Origin: Planctomycetota bacterium
Lineage (GTDB): Bacteria; Planctomycetota; Planctomycetia; Pirellulales; Pirellulaceae
Assembly: GCA_014381825.1 (NCBI GenBank)
Contig: JACNKX010000065.1
Coordinates: 1 to 64,000, forward strand
Reading direction: 5' to 3'
DNA length: 64,000 bases
Position 1 is the first letter of the stretch; every line of letters begins with the position of its first letter. A program made the translations under genes and the position numbers. The notes beneath the pieces are model-generated. The model was not told the DNA's origin. It made no database searches and saw only the letters and a list, made by a program, of their open reading frames with translations. Below, one piece after another: positions 53,626 through 63,661 of this stretch.

Positions 53626-55935
53626 ATGTCTGGAAAAAGAGGTTGTTGGTTCGCTGCCATTGCGATGGTTCTATCGGTCGTCCGGCCTGTAGCAGGCGAG
53701 TTGACGGATGCTCAGGTCAGCAACGCGATTGATCGAGGCGCGCGTTTCCTCAAGGGTGAACAGAAGTCTGACGGGCGTTGGACCGAACATTCGATTTACG
53801 TAGGCGGGGTCACCGCGTTATCGACATTAGCTTTGTTGAACTCCGGAGAAGATGTCAAATCGCCGACGGTTCAGAAGGCTCTCGATTACATCCGCTCTCT
53901 CGGCGAGCCATCCACCGTTTACGCAGCGTCGCTCCAGACGATGGTTCTTTGCGCCGCCGAACCGGCGAAAGATGCAAGGCTCATTGGGCGAAACGTGCAG
54001 TGGCTAGAGGCGGTTCAATTGCAGGGCGGCAAGCGTAAAGGAGCCTGGTCTTACGGCACAAAGGGCAACGGAGACAATTCAAATACGCAATTCGCGATTC
54101 TAGCGTTGCATGAAGCCGAACGGATCGGCGTCGCCGTCAAACGCGAAACATGGGTCTCGGCATTAGACTATTGGCGGCGGACGCAACGCGAGAACGGCTC
54201 TTGGGGTTATACCGAATCGGAACCAGCGACGGGCAGCATGACGTGTGCCGGAATTGGTTGCGTCGTCATTTGCACGAGCAAGCTCGGTGGCGGAGACGCT
54301 AGTTTGATCGGTGAGTCCGTCGAATGCTGCGGCGCACAGACAGATGACGATGCCGTCGAGCGAGCGATGCAGTGGCTGACCGACCACTTCTCGGCGAGCC
54401 GAAATCCTAGCTCGCTTAACTTGCGATATCGACATCTGTTTTACTATCTGTACGCTGTCGAACGTGTTGGGCGACTCACGGGCCGTCGATTTATAGGACG
54501 TCACGATTGGTATCGAGAGGGTGCAACGTCGTTACTCAACATGCATGACGACTTTCGTGGGTTGTGGAGTGGTGGGGGACCGGCTGAAGATGTTCCGACC
54601 ATCGCGACGTCGCTGGCGTTGCTCTTCCTCTCGAAGGGCAGACGGCCTGTGGTAATGTCGAAGCTTCGATACGGGGATGAAAGGCAGTGGGACGTTCACC
54701 GTGGAGCCGTCCAACATCTGACGCATCGCGTCGAACAACGTTGGAAACGTGATTTGACATGGCAGACCATCGACGTACGCGTGGCCTCACTGGAAGATCT
54801 CCTGCAAACACCGATCTTGTTCATAAGCGGCCGCGAAGCATTCTCGTTAACGCCGGATCAGAAAGAGAATCTGCGCCAGTACGTCAACCAAGGCGGTTTC
54901 ATCTTCGCGGAGGCTTGCTGCAACGGAGAAGGATTCGATCGTTCGTTCCGGGCTTTGATGAGCGAGTTGTTTCCGAGTAACTCGCTACGGCTGTTGCCCG
55001 AAGATCATCCCGTTTGGTACGCAGAAGAAAAGGTAAACGCGAAGTACCTTCGTCCGCTGCTTGGGATCGATGCGTGTTGCAGGACGAGCGTCGTCTACTG
55101 CCCGAAAGATCTGTCCTGTTACTGGGAAGTGGATCGTGGCACTCGCAATGCTGACTTGCCGAAGCAAGTTCAAGAGGAAGTTGAAGCGTGCCTGGCGATT
55201 GGCAAAAACGTGGTTACTTATGCGACCAGTCGTGAACTGAAGAACAAGCTGGATCGTCCGCAGGTTGCGATCAATCGCGCGACAGAGACCCAGGAACGGA
55301 GCGTACTCTATGTTCCCAAGCTTCGACACGATGGCGGAAGCGACGATGCACCGAACGCGCTGCCCAACATGCTAAACTTCGTCCAGTCGCACGCACAACT
55401 TCGAATCGATGTGGCGAATCGACTTGTGTCAGCAACCAATGAAGAACTGTTTGACTACCCGATTGTCTACATCCACGGACGGCGCGCGTTTCGCTTTTTG
55501 CCTGTAGAGCGCGAGGCACTCGCAAAATTCGTGCAGCGCGGTGGCGTGATCTTCGCCGATGCGATCTGCGCGAGTTCCGAGTTTGCTGACTCGTTACGTC
55601 GCGAGATGAAGAACATCTTTCCAGAGCAACCGCTCACGCGGATTCCACCCGAGCACTCAATGTTCACTAGCGCGTACCGAGGTTACGATCTCACTAAGGT
55701 CACGTTGCGAGATCCGCAGCTGCGGCGGGGTGACGACCCATTGAATGCTAATTTGACCGAAGTCTCACCGTTGCTGGAGGGCATCACGATCGACGATCGA
55801 ATCGTCGTCATCATCTCGCCTTACGACATCAGCTGCGCAATGGAAAACAGCAACTCGCTTGAATGCAAAGGGTATGTTAAGGAAGACGCCGCCAAGATTG
55901 CAACGAATGTCGTGCTATTCGCATTGCAGCAGTGA
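53626..55935 (+). CDS. Exported DUF4159 protein with terpenoid-cyclase-like toroid
   Basis: A 769-aa protein with a Sec signal (GCWFAAIAMVLSVVRPVAGE). Residues 25-345 form a squalene-cyclase/prenyltransferase-type alpha-alpha toroid with repeated QxxDGxW-like units (FLKGEQKSDGRWTEHSIYVG; YWRRTQRENGSWGYTESEPA; GGKRKGAWSYGTKGNGDNSN). Two DUF4159 domains follow: about 370-545 (LLQTPILFISGREAFSLTPD, NLRQYVNQGGFIFAEACCNG) and about 580-769 (FDYPIVYIHGRRAFRFLPVE, LAKFVQRGGVIFADAICASS). DUF4159 proteins usually occur with MoxR/BatA operons, as here. The toroid probably binds rather than cyclises, since it is exported. Confidence 0.85.
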   Translation: MSGKRGCWFAAIAMVLSVVRPVAGELTDAQVSNAIDRGARFLKGEQKSDGRWTEHSIYVGGVTALSTLALLNSGEDVKSPTVQKALDYIRSLGEPSTVYAASLQTMVLCAAEPAKDARLIGRNVQWLEAVQLQGGKRKGAWSYGTKGNGDNSNTQFAILALHEAERIGVAVKRETWVSALDYWRRTQRENGSWGYTESEPATGSMTCAGIGCVVICTSKLGGGDASLIGESVECCGAQTDDDAVERAMQWLTDHFSASRNPSSLNLRYRHLFYYLYAVERVGRLTGRRFIGRHDWYREGATSLLNMHDDFRGLWSGGGPAEDVPTIATSLALLFLSKGRRPVVMSKLRYGDERQWDVHRGAVQHLTHRVEQRWKRDLTWQTIDVRVASLEDLLQTPILFISGREAFSLTPDQKENLRQYVNQGGFIFAEACCNGEGFDRSFRALMSELFPSNSLRLLPEDHPVWYAEEKVNAKYLRPLLGIDACCRTSVVYCPKDLSCYWEVDRGTRNADLPKQVQEEVEACLAIGKNVVTYATSRELKNKLDRPQVAINRATETQERSVLYVPKLRHDGGSDDAPNALPNMLNFVQSHAQLRIDVANRLVSATNEELFDYPIVYIHGRRAFRFLPVEREALAKFVQRGGVIFADAICASSEFADSLRREMKNIFPEQPLTRIPPEHSMFTSAYRGYDLTKVTLRDPQLRRGDDPLNANLTEVSPLLEGITIDDRIVVIISPYDISCAMENSNSLECKGYVKEDAAKIATNVVLFALQQ

Positions 55936-56065
55936 ACCGATCCTGCCCTGAATCGTCATGCTCCAGCGTTTGTATCGGTGGCAAACCTCCGACTATACTG
56001 CTGCCTAATCGTGTCCTCTACCTGATGGCCACATCCTCCAGGCCGCAATGCAACGGAGATAGCTC

Positions 56066-57313
56066 GTGCAATTTCGACGCCTATATGTCCTCTACCTCAT
56101 GACGTTGCTGTACTTAGCGATCGCAAGCACTCAGGCCGAAGCTGACGACAAAGCCCGTGGCCCGCAGTGGCGAAAGCATACGATCAACGATCGGTCGCCG
56201 TTCGAAGCCGCGGGCGCGGCTGATTTTAACGGCGATGGATTGCTTGACGTATTCAGTGGTGACTCCTGGTATGAAGCACCGCGATGGGTGAGGCACAAAG
56301 TGCGGACCGTAGCAGCAGGCACGAATCCACATTACTACGAGGACTTCGCTGACTTGCCGCTCGACGTCAATGGCGATGGGCGCGTTGATATTGTGACATG
56401 TGCATACTTCAGTCGTCGCATCGGCTGGGTCGAGCATCCGGGTGACCCCGCGATGCCGTGGATCGAACACGACATCGACGTCCCAGGTTCCATGGAAACC
56501 GGGCAACTCGTCGATCTAAACAGTGATGGATCACCCGACTTTCTGCCAAATATCGGAGGCGTTGTGGCGTGGTACGAACTCACCGCAAAGAAACCGAAAG
56601 TGAGATGGAAAAAGCATGACCTCGGAAACGCTGGTGCCGGACATGGCGTTGGAGTCGGCGACATTAACCGCGACGGGAAAACAGACATCATCACGCCGAA
56701 AGGTTGGTACGCGCAACCTGCTGATGCGAACGACGCCTGGCAATACCACGCCGAATTTGAGCTAGGTGCCGCGAGTATTCTGATCGTTGGCCGAGACTTT
56801 GACGGCGATGGAGACACGGACATCCTGTGGGGCATGGGGCACGACTACGGACTGTTTTGGCTGCGTCAGTCGACCGACTCCGATGGCAAACGAGAGTGGA
56901 CTCGCGATCGTGTCGATACCACTTTCTCACAAGTTCACACACTCCACCTCGCTGACCTCGACGGAGATTCGCGACCAGAAGTTATCACTGGAAAACGCAT
57001 CTACGCGCACGAAACGGAACCAGGCGCGACGGAGGCTCCGTGCGTTTACAGCTTTCACTTCGATCGCGAGAAGTCGCGGTGGATCAAGCGAGTGATCTAC
57101 GAAGGAAAACCGGCAGTTAATGCACCAGTCGCGGCGAAGGGTCGTTGGGCCCTCGACGATTTCGAGCGAGGCAGCGCAGGCACGGGGCTTCAAATGGACG
57201 CCCGTGACATGGACGGGGACGGTGACATCGACGTCGTTTGTCCCGGCAAGTCGGGGCTGTATTGGTTTGAGAACTTGCGTCTATCCAAAACGAAACCAGC
57301 AACGTCGCGGTAG
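56066..57313 (+). CDS. Exported FG-GAP/VCBS repeat protein
   Basis: A 415-aa secreted protein starting at GTG 56066, with signal peptide LYVLYLMTLLYLAIASTQAE A. Several Asp-rich calcium-loop repeats of the integrin/VCBS type are seen: ADFNGDGLLDVFSGDSWYEA, LDVNGDGRVDIVTCAYFSRR, DLNSDGSPDFLPNIGGVVAW, GDINRDGKTDIITPKGWYA, RDFDGDGDTDILWGM, LADLDGDSRPEVITGKRIYA and RDMDGDGDIDVVCPGKSGLY. They would make a seven-bladed propeller. The next gene starts about 40 nt later, so it probably belongs to the same operon as the cytochrome and DUF1501 genes. Confidence 0.9.
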   Translation: MQFRRLYVLYLMTLLYLAIASTQAEADDKARGPQWRKHTINDRSPFEAAGAADFNGDGLLDVFSGDSWYEAPRWVRHKVRTVAAGTNPHYYEDFADLPLDVNGDGRVDIVTCAYFSRRIGWVEHPGDPAMPWIEHDIDVPGSMETGQLVDLNSDGSPDFLPNIGGVVAWYELTAKKPKVRWKKHDLGNAGAGHGVGVGDINRDGKTDIITPKGWYAQPADANDAWQYHAEFELGAASILIVGRDFDGDGDTDILWGMGHDYGLFWLRQSTDSDGKREWTRDRVDTTFSQVHTLHLADLDGDSRPEVITGKRIYAHETEPGATEAPCVYSFHFDREKSRWIKRVIYEGKPAVNAPVAAKGRWALDDFERGSAGTGLQMDARDMDGDGDIDVVCPGKSGLYWFENLRLSKTKPATSR

Positions 57314-57354
57314 CAGTTCGTGCAGCAAAGCGGATGAATTCCAGAGGCAAGAAA

Positions 57355-59748
57355 ATGAAACCAATTCTCAGCCGCTCGGTTCTTAGTGTTTGGATGATGG
57401 TTGTGGTCGGTCTGCAAGCCAAGGGAGACGAAACAATCTCGTTCGATAGGCAGATCCGTCCAATATTCTCGGACCGATGCTTTGAGTGTCATGGCGCTTC
57501 CGAGGAAGCTCGCCAAGGCGAGTTGCGGCTGGATGCACCCGGTGGCCGCGACGGCCCGTTTCGCGGTCGCGACGGCTATCAGGTCATTCAGCCGAAGGAT
57601 CTTGCCGCAAGCGCGCTTTGGAAACGACTGACCACCACGGATGAGTCTGAACGAATGCCTCCGGTGGATTCGCATAAGAAACCGTTGACTGACGAAGAAC
57701 ACTCGCTGATTAAACAATGGATTCTGCAGGGCGCTGAATACGAGGACTTCTGGGCATTCGTGCCACCTCAGAGACGACCCGATCCCGAAGTGAAAGATGA
57801 TACCTGGCTATCGCAGCGAATCGACCGATTCGTCTTGGCCCGCTTGGAGAAGGAAAATCTGAAGCCTCAGCCTCCGGCAGACAAACGAACGTTGATCCGA
57901 CGTGCGAGCCTCGATTTGACTGGGTTGCCCCCGACTCCAGAAGAGATCCACCGTTTTGTCGATGATGCTTCACCAGACGCTTATGCCAATCTGGTTGAGC
58001 GACTGATTGCGTCACCTCAATACGGCGAGCACATGGCGAAGTACTGGTTGGACTTGGTTCGCTTCGCCGATACCAACGGCATTCACCACGATCACTACCG
58101 AGAAATGACGCCTTACCGCGATTGGGTAATCCAATCGTTCAACGAAAATTTGCGTTTCGATGACTTCATTACCTATCAAGTCGCCGGCGACTTGTACGAA
58201 CAACCAACGCTCGATCAGCAGATCGCATCGGGCTTCAATCGATTGCACCTCGTGATCGACCGAGGAACGGCGTTACCAGAGGAAAGTTACACTCGAAACG
58301 TGGTAGATCGCGTGTCGGCCGTTGGGACGGCCTTTATGGGACTGACACTGGGCTGCGCGGTTTGCCACGACCACAAATATGACCCACTGACGCAGAAGGA
58401 CTTCTATCAGCTATTCGCGTTCTTCAACAACATCGACACGACACCGGAAACGCCGGGTAAGAGTCCCCATCCGCCCTTCATTCGCTTGCCGAGTGCCGAA
58501 CAAAGCGATCAATTGAAGTCACTTGAGTCCCGCATCGCGGTCGCGACGGTCGAGATCAAACAACTGAAAGAGGCGAAGAGTGCAGAGTCGGAATTGAAAC
58601 TCAAGGAGGAGGAGCTTCAATCGCTCACGAAGTCGAAGACCGACTTAGAATCGACGATACCCGTCACGCTTGTGTCGAAAGAACGAGCGGATATTCAACC
58701 GGCCTACATCTTAAAACGCGGCGTATACGATCAACCCGGAGAAGAAGTCTCGCGAAACACTCCGGCTTTCCTGCCCTCGATGGGTGACGCTGAAGGTCTA
58801 AGAACTCGAATGGACTTGGCACGGTGGCTAACGGACGATAAGCATCCGCTGACGTCGCGCGTCACCGTGAATCGTTTCTGGCAGCAGTTCTTCGGCGTGG
58901 GCTTAGTCAAAACATCGGAAGACTTCGGTGCACAGGGTGAGTACCCCAGCCACCCGGATCTGCTGGACGATTTGGCCAGCGGCTTTATGCATTCGCAGTG
59001 GGACGTGAAATCGTTGGTCCGATCGATCGTTCTCTCGCAAACCTATCAACAGTCCTCCCGTGGCTCGGTCGACGCATTTCGAACAGATCCAGACAACCGC
59101 TTATTAGCTCGTGGCTCGCGTTTCCGGTTGGATTCTGAAATGATCCGCGATCAGGCCCTGGCCATGAGCGGTTTGCTGAACGCGACGATGTTTGGCAAGA
59201 GTGTGAAGCCTCCGCAGCCGCCGAACCTGTGGAAAAGCGTTTCGATGGTCTCTTCCAGCACTTACTCGTTCGAAGCGGATACCGATGACAAAATCTACCG
59301 GCGCAGTATCTATTCGTTTTGGAAACGGGCGATGCCACCGCCTCAGATGACCATCTTCGACGCTCCCACACGAGAAAGCTGCATCGCCCGACGCGAGCGC
59401 ACGAATACGCCCGTTCAGGCATTGGTGCTGATGAATGAAAGCCAATTCTTCCTGGCGGCTCAGCAGTTCGCTCACCAACTGGTAGCGAAGAAAGAACTGT
59501 CCGAAGAAGAGCGTTTGATTTTTGCCTACGAGTCGGTCACTTCTCATCTGCCCGACTCGACCGAACTGGCGAGTCTTCGCAGCGGACTCGAGGGACTAAA
59601 AGAGATTTATCAAGAGGATATCGCTGCGGCGAACACAATGACGACCGATATAGAGCTGACGAGCGACCAAGCGCGCATCGAGGTCGCGTCTTATACGATG
59701 TTGGTAAACTCTCTATTCAATCTAGACGTGACGAAGACACGAGAATAA
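57355..59748 (+). CDS. Planctomycete cytochrome C/DUF1549/DUF1553 protein
   Basis: A 797-aa secreted protein. ATG 57355 has AGAGG 10 nt upstream; an alternative at 57334 adds seven residues. After the signal (ILSRSVLSVWMMVVVGLQAK) comes PSCyt1 with haem motif FSDRCFECHGASEEARQG near residue 40, DUF1549 at about 150-350 (RRASLDLTGLPPTPEEIHRF, SPQYGEHMAKYWLDLVRFAD, second haem-like motif GCAVCHDHKYDPLTQKDFY), a coiled coil at about 380-430 and DUF1553 at about 470-770 (PLTSRVTVNRFWQQFFGVGL, NTPVQALVLMNESQFFLAAQ). It lacks the N-terminal beta-rich region of the homologue at 23859. The DUF1501 gene starts 3 nt after its stop. Confidence 0.92.
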   Translation: MKPILSRSVLSVWMMVVVGLQAKGDETISFDRQIRPIFSDRCFECHGASEEARQGELRLDAPGGRDGPFRGRDGYQVIQPKDLAASALWKRLTTTDESERMPPVDSHKKPLTDEEHSLIKQWILQGAEYEDFWAFVPPQRRPDPEVKDDTWLSQRIDRFVLARLEKENLKPQPPADKRTLIRRASLDLTGLPPTPEEIHRFVDDASPDAYANLVERLIASPQYGEHMAKYWLDLVRFADTNGIHHDHYREMTPYRDWVIQSFNENLRFDDFITYQVAGDLYEQPTLDQQIASGFNRLHLVIDRGTALPEESYTRNVVDRVSAVGTAFMGLTLGCAVCHDHKYDPLTQKDFYQLFAFFNNIDTTPETPGKSPHPPFIRLPSAEQSDQLKSLESRIAVATVEIKQLKEAKSAESELKLKEEELQSLTKSKTDLESTIPVTLVSKERADIQPAYILKRGVYDQPGEEVSRNTPAFLPSMGDAEGLRTRMDLARWLTDDKHPLTSRVTVNRFWQQFFGVGLVKTSEDFGAQGEYPSHPDLLDDLASGFMHSQWDVKSLVRSIVLSQTYQQSSRGSVDAFRTDPDNRLLARGSRFRLDSEMIRDQALAMSGLLNATMFGKSVKPPQPPNLWKSVSMVSSSTYSFEADTDDKIYRRSIYSFWKRAMPPPQMTIFDAPTRESCIARRERTNTPVQALVLMNESQFFLAAQQFAHQLVAKKELSEEERLIFAYESVTSHLPDSTELASLRSGLEGLKEIYQEDIAAANTMTTDIELTSDQARIEVASYTMLVNSLFNLDVTKTRE

Positions 59749-59751
59749 GCC

Positions 59752-61227
59752 ATGAATCCAATCGAACAATTTCAGACGGTTCAATCCCGTCGGCAATTTT
59801 TGAATCGAACTTCAGTGGGGCTGGGTGCCGCCGTTCTCGGGTCGTTGGCTGCGAAGCAAAGTGCAGCCGATGAAAGTAGCGGGCAACATTTTGCGCCGAA
59901 GGCAAAGCGGGTTATTTTTCTGTTCATGGCCGGCGCACCGAGCCAGTTGGATCTCTATGACTACAAGCCTCGCCTGGTCGAGAAGTTCAAAGAGCCCTTA
60001 CCGCCGGAAGTTCGCGATGGTCAACGCGTGACGGCGATGACGAAGAATGCGACTCACTTGGTCCAACCTTCCATGTTCAAGTTCTCGCCACAGGGCAAGT
60101 GCGGCCTGCACATGTGCGAACTGCTGCCGCAACTTTCGACCGTCGTAGACGATTTGTGCTTGATCAAGTCGATGCACACGGACGCGATTAATCACGATCC
60201 TGGTAAGACGCTCATTTGCACGGGCTCGCAGATCCCCGGAAAACCGAGTCTCGGGGCATGGCTCAGTTACGGCTTGGGAACTCTTAACAAAGACTTGCCA
60301 GATTTTATCGTACTGAACTCCGCGTTCTGGTCCGGCGATCAAGTCAACGTTCAAGCGCTTTACAGTCGCTTGTGGGGAACTGGTTTCTTGCCATCGAAAC
60401 ACCAAGGTGTTTCCTTCCAGTCGTCAGGCGATCCTGTCCTGTTTCTTTCGAATCCAGCGGGCGTTAGCAGAGCGAGTCGGCACAAGATGCTCGATTTGGT
60501 CACACAACTCAACCAGAAGCACGCCGCCGAAATTGGTGACCCGGAGATCCAAACAACGATCGCCCAACAAGAGATGGCGTTTCGCATGCAGGCCTCGGTG
60601 CCGGAGCTGACCGACTTGACATCGGAGTCCGAACAGACGCTTGAGATGTATGGCCCGGAAGTTCGCAAGAGCGGCTCGTTCGCGCGAAACTGTCTCCTTG
60701 CCAGACGTATGGCCGAACGAGGCGTCCGGTTTATTCAGGTTTACCATCGAGGCTGGGATCATCACACAGGATTGCCTGACAAGCTCCGACGCCAATGCTA
60801 CGACATCGATCAACCGTGTGCGGCGCTGATCAAAGACCTGAAGCAGCGTGGAATGCTTCAAGACACATTGATCGTGTGCAGCGGCGAGTTTGGTCGTACC
60901 GTGTATTGCCAGGGCCAACAGACTGAAACGGTCTACGGTCGCGACCACCATTCGAGGTGTTTCACCTCCTGGATGGCTGGGGGAGGGATCAAGGGCGGAA
61001 TCGAGCATGGGCAGACTGACGAATACAGTTACAACATCGTCGACAAAGATGGGCAGAAAACAACGCGGTTTGAAGATGATGCGGTTCACATCCGCGATTT
61101 GAACGCGACGATCCTCCGTCAGTTGGGAATCGATCACCGGCGACTAACATTTCGGTTTCAGGGACTGGATCAAAAGCTCACGGGTGTCGAGGAGGAAGCA
61201 CACGTCATCAAGAAGATACTGGGCTGA
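59752..61227 (+). CDS. DUF1501 family exported protein, partner of the cytochrome gene
   Basis: A 491-aa DUF1501 protein. The twin-arginine signal is SRRQFLNRTSVGLGAAVLGS. Landmarks: IFLFMAGAPSQLDLYDYKPR near 55-75, LIKSMHTDAINHDPGKTL near 135, GEFGRTVYCQGQQTETVYGR near 380 and ASWMAGGGIKGG-type sequence near 400. It pairs with the DUF1549/DUF1553 gene just upstream (3 nt apart), as is usual in planctomycetes. It has GAPSQ where the copies at 5624 and 26980 have GGPSQ. Confidence 0.92.
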   Translation: MNPIEQFQTVQSRRQFLNRTSVGLGAAVLGSLAAKQSAADESSGQHFAPKAKRVIFLFMAGAPSQLDLYDYKPRLVEKFKEPLPPEVRDGQRVTAMTKNATHLVQPSMFKFSPQGKCGLHMCELLPQLSTVVDDLCLIKSMHTDAINHDPGKTLICTGSQIPGKPSLGAWLSYGLGTLNKDLPDFIVLNSAFWSGDQVNVQALYSRLWGTGFLPSKHQGVSFQSSGDPVLFLSNPAGVSRASRHKMLDLVTQLNQKHAAEIGDPEIQTTIAQQEMAFRMQASVPELTDLTSESEQTLEMYGPEVRKSGSFARNCLLARRMAERGVRFIQVYHRGWDHHTGLPDKLRRQCYDIDQPCAALIKDLKQRGMLQDTLIVCSGEFGRTVYCQGQQTETVYGRDHHSRCFTSWMAGGGIKGGIEHGQTDEYSYNIVDKDGQKTTRFEDDAVHIRDLNATILRQLGIDHRRLTFRFQGLDQKLTGVEEEAHVIKKILG

Positions 61228-61387
61228 CTGTTCTGGGCTGACTGAAATGCGTGGCACGACGAACACTGGTCGCGTTGCCGACGTATTGACTCCAGCCTCG
61301 GTTCACGCCCACCTTCACCCGCCACATCATACCTTGTAAGTTGTTAGCACCCTGCAACTTGCCAAGCAACGACGGACCGCCGCTTTG

Positions 61388-62071
61388 ATGCTCCAGCTTG
61401 AGAACTTGAAGAAATCGTACATCGAGCCTAACGGGCATGTGCTGCCAGTTCTCGACATTCCCAGCTTTCAGGTTGAGGCGGGCGAGCAGATGGTATTGCT
61501 GGGGCAAAGCGGATGCGGCAAGTCGACATTGCTCCATGTGATCGCTGGGATCAGTGGCCCGGACTCTGGCAGCGTCCTACTCGATGGGCATGATATGGGG
61601 GCGCTCTCTGAAGCTGGGCGCGATCGCTATCGGGCGGCCAAGCTCGGATATGTGTTTCAAACATTTAATCTGCTCGCCGGTTTTTCGGCACTCGAAAATG
61701 TTTTGCTGGGAATGACATTCGCTCGTCGGCGCTACAACGTAAAACGCGCTGAACAACTGCTCGACCGCGTTGGATTGACTGAACGATCTCATCACAAACC
61801 TGCTGCCTTGTCGGTCGGCGAGCAACAGCGAGTCGCCGTTGCTCGAGCCTTGGCGAATCAGCCGAGCCTGCTTTTGGCAGACGAACCAACTGCCAATGTC
61901 GATCCAGCCAACCAACAAACAGTGATCGACTTGATCCGAGAATCATGTCGCGAAGAAAATATCGCAATGATCCTCGTCACCCACTCGATGGAAGTCGCCG
62001 ACCAATTTGATCGAGTCGATCGATTGGAAGAAATAAACACACTCAGTACAAAGACTGCTAGTCGCTCATGA
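61388..62071 (+). CDS. ABC transporter ATP-binding protein, LolD/MacB-type
   Basis: A 227-aa ATPase from ATG 61388 (MLQLENLKKSYIEPNGHVLP). Walker A LLGQSGCGKSTLLHVIAG, Q-loop LGYVFQTFNLLAGFSALENV, signature LSVGEQQRVAVARAL (V replaces the usual second G of LSGGQ), Walker B LLLADEPTANVDPANQQ and the switch His LVTHSMEVADQFDRV. Its stop overlaps the permease start by 4 nt (ATGA), so they form one complex that probably moves a lipid, lipoprotein or ion across the inner membrane or drives an extracytoplasmic partner. Confidence 0.93.
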   Translation: MLQLENLKKSYIEPNGHVLPVLDIPSFQVEAGEQMVLLGQSGCGKSTLLHVIAGISGPDSGSVLLDGHDMGALSEAGRDRYRAAKLGYVFQTFNLLAGFSALENVLLGMTFARRRYNVKRAEQLLDRVGLTERSHHKPAALSVGEQQRVAVARALANQPSLLLADEPTANVDPANQQTVIDLIRESCREENIAMILVTHSMEVADQFDRVDRLEEINTLSTKTASRS

Positions 62072-63648
62072 GCCTTTGGAAAATAGCGTGGCGAAGTATC
62101 CAACAACGCGGACTGGCGTCTGCGCTGACGGCGTTGTCGATGGCGCTCGGGGTGTTGCTCGTTGTCGCTGTGCTGTCGATCCACGGCGTTGTTGCACAGT
62201 CTTTTAACAGCACTAGCCTTGGCTACAACTTGATAATTGGCGCCAAAGGCGGCAAGCTTCAACTAACGCTGAATACTGTCTACTACTTGAGCCAGCCTGT
62301 TGAAAACATCCCCTACGAGTACTATTTAGAGTTTACCGAGGGCGGAGAGCGACGCCGAGCACTCGGGCATTCGATTCGCGCGCACGTGCATGATGCTCAA
62401 TGGGATGCGATCGACACGGCTTCGTTATTGGGAACGGACGGACTAGGCGGAATTCTAGTGGGCGAGTCCCTGCGAGCGGCCCATGCAGATGAACTAGATT
62501 TGGAACGCCGAGGCAAGTTCGGGCAGTTTAGCGAAATCGCAGTTCCGCTGTGCCTAGGTGATTACTTCGGCCAATTCCGCGTTGTCGGAACGACGCCGGA
62601 CATGTTGAACAAACTAAAGTATGGACCGTATGGTGATAAGGCCTACGCGTTTTCTCAAGGGCGCAACTTTGAACATTGGAATACGGAGCACGGATACTTC
62701 GAAGCGGTCGTCGGCGCGACGGTCGCTCGCGAGATGAACGTAATCCTTGGACAAAACATCTCGCCCGCGCATGGCGACCCCGAACGAGGCGGCGAAGTTC
62801 ATGCAACTCAGTTCACCGTGGTGGGCATCCTGAAGCCAACCGGCACGCCGAACGACCGCGCTGTGTTTATCAATATGGAAGGCTTTTACTTGATGGAAGA
62901 TCACGTGAAGCCATTGCCAGAGGGTGAGGGAGAAGGAACTGGGTTCGCCGACATTCCGGGCGGATTTGCTGAAGCAGGGGAAGAGCATGGTCACCACGGC
63001 CACGAGCATGGTCCACAAGAACCTCTGCCCGTGGAGCAACGCGAAGTAACCGCCATTCTCCTGCGGACGGTGGCTTCTAATCCCTTTATCGGAGTGACGT
63101 TGCCAACAACGATCAATGAAGGTTCGGTTGCACAATGTGTCTTGCCAATCCGCGAGATCACGAATTTGTTTTCCTTCATCGTCGCCCCCATACAAGCCGC
63201 ATTACTTGGCATCACTGCGCTCGTCTGTCTCGTCTCTGGGATCAGCATTCTGGTCAGCATTTACAACTCGATGAGTGATCGAAAACACGAAATCGCCGTC
63301 ATGCGAGCCCTGGGTGCGGGCCGTGGAACTGTCATGGCGGTGATTCTGTTCGAGTCGATCTTGTTATCCGTTGGTGGCGGAATGATCGGCTGGATTGGCG
63401 CACATTCGCTAATGTGCGTTCCCGCGATTAGCGATCGCGTCGAGCAGCAAACTGGCGTACCCATCGGCTTTACCAGCTTCGCCCCTCCCATTGAAAACCT
63501 TGAGCTGCTTGGATTAGGGCCCCTAATAGGGAGTGTACCGCCCGAGTTGCTGCTAATTCCCGCCTTGTTGTTGCTGGCCGTTTCAGTCGGCTTCCTGCCC
63601 GCCATGGCCGCGTACCGAACCGATGTGGCAAAGTCGCTCGGATCGTGA
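62068..63648 (+). CDS. FtsX/MacB-type ABC permease with His-rich loop
   Basis: A 526-aa permease. One helix lies near residues 20-45 (ALTALSMALGVLLVVAVLSI), a large extracytoplasmic domain spans about 50-355, and three helices close the protein (LGITALVCLVSGISILVSIY; VMAVILFESILLSVGGGMIG; LLLIPALLLLAVSVGFLPAM) with the FtsX motif DRKHEIAVMRALGAGR. In the extracytoplasmic domain, residues 305-315 read EEHGHHGHEHG, five His in eleven residues, which suggests metal binding. A transport role tied to a divalent metal, or metal-dependent gating, is inferred. Comparable His-rich loops occur in zinc-related exporters. Confidence 0.9.
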   Translation: MSLWKIAWRSIQQRGLASALTALSMALGVLLVVAVLSIHGVVAQSFNSTSLGYNLIIGAKGGKLQLTLNTVYYLSQPVENIPYEYYLEFTEGGERRRALGHSIRAHVHDAQWDAIDTASLLGTDGLGGILVGESLRAAHADELDLERRGKFGQFSEIAVPLCLGDYFGQFRVVGTTPDMLNKLKYGPYGDKAYAFSQGRNFEHWNTEHGYFEAVVGATVAREMNVILGQNISPAHGDPERGGEVHATQFTVVGILKPTGTPNDRAVFINMEGFYLMEDHVKPLPEGEGEGTGFADIPGGFAEAGEEHGHHGHEHGPQEPLPVEQREVTAILLRTVASNPFIGVTLPTTINEGSVAQCVLPIREITNLFSFIVAPIQAALLGITALVCLVSGISILVSIYNSMSDRKHEIAVMRALGAGRGTVMAVILFESILLSVGGGMIGWIGAHSLMCVPAISDRVEQQTGVPIGFTSFAPPIENLELLGLGPLIGSVPPELLLIPALLLLAVSVGFLPAMAAYRTDVAKSLGS

Positions 63649-63661
63649 GATGATATAGTTA

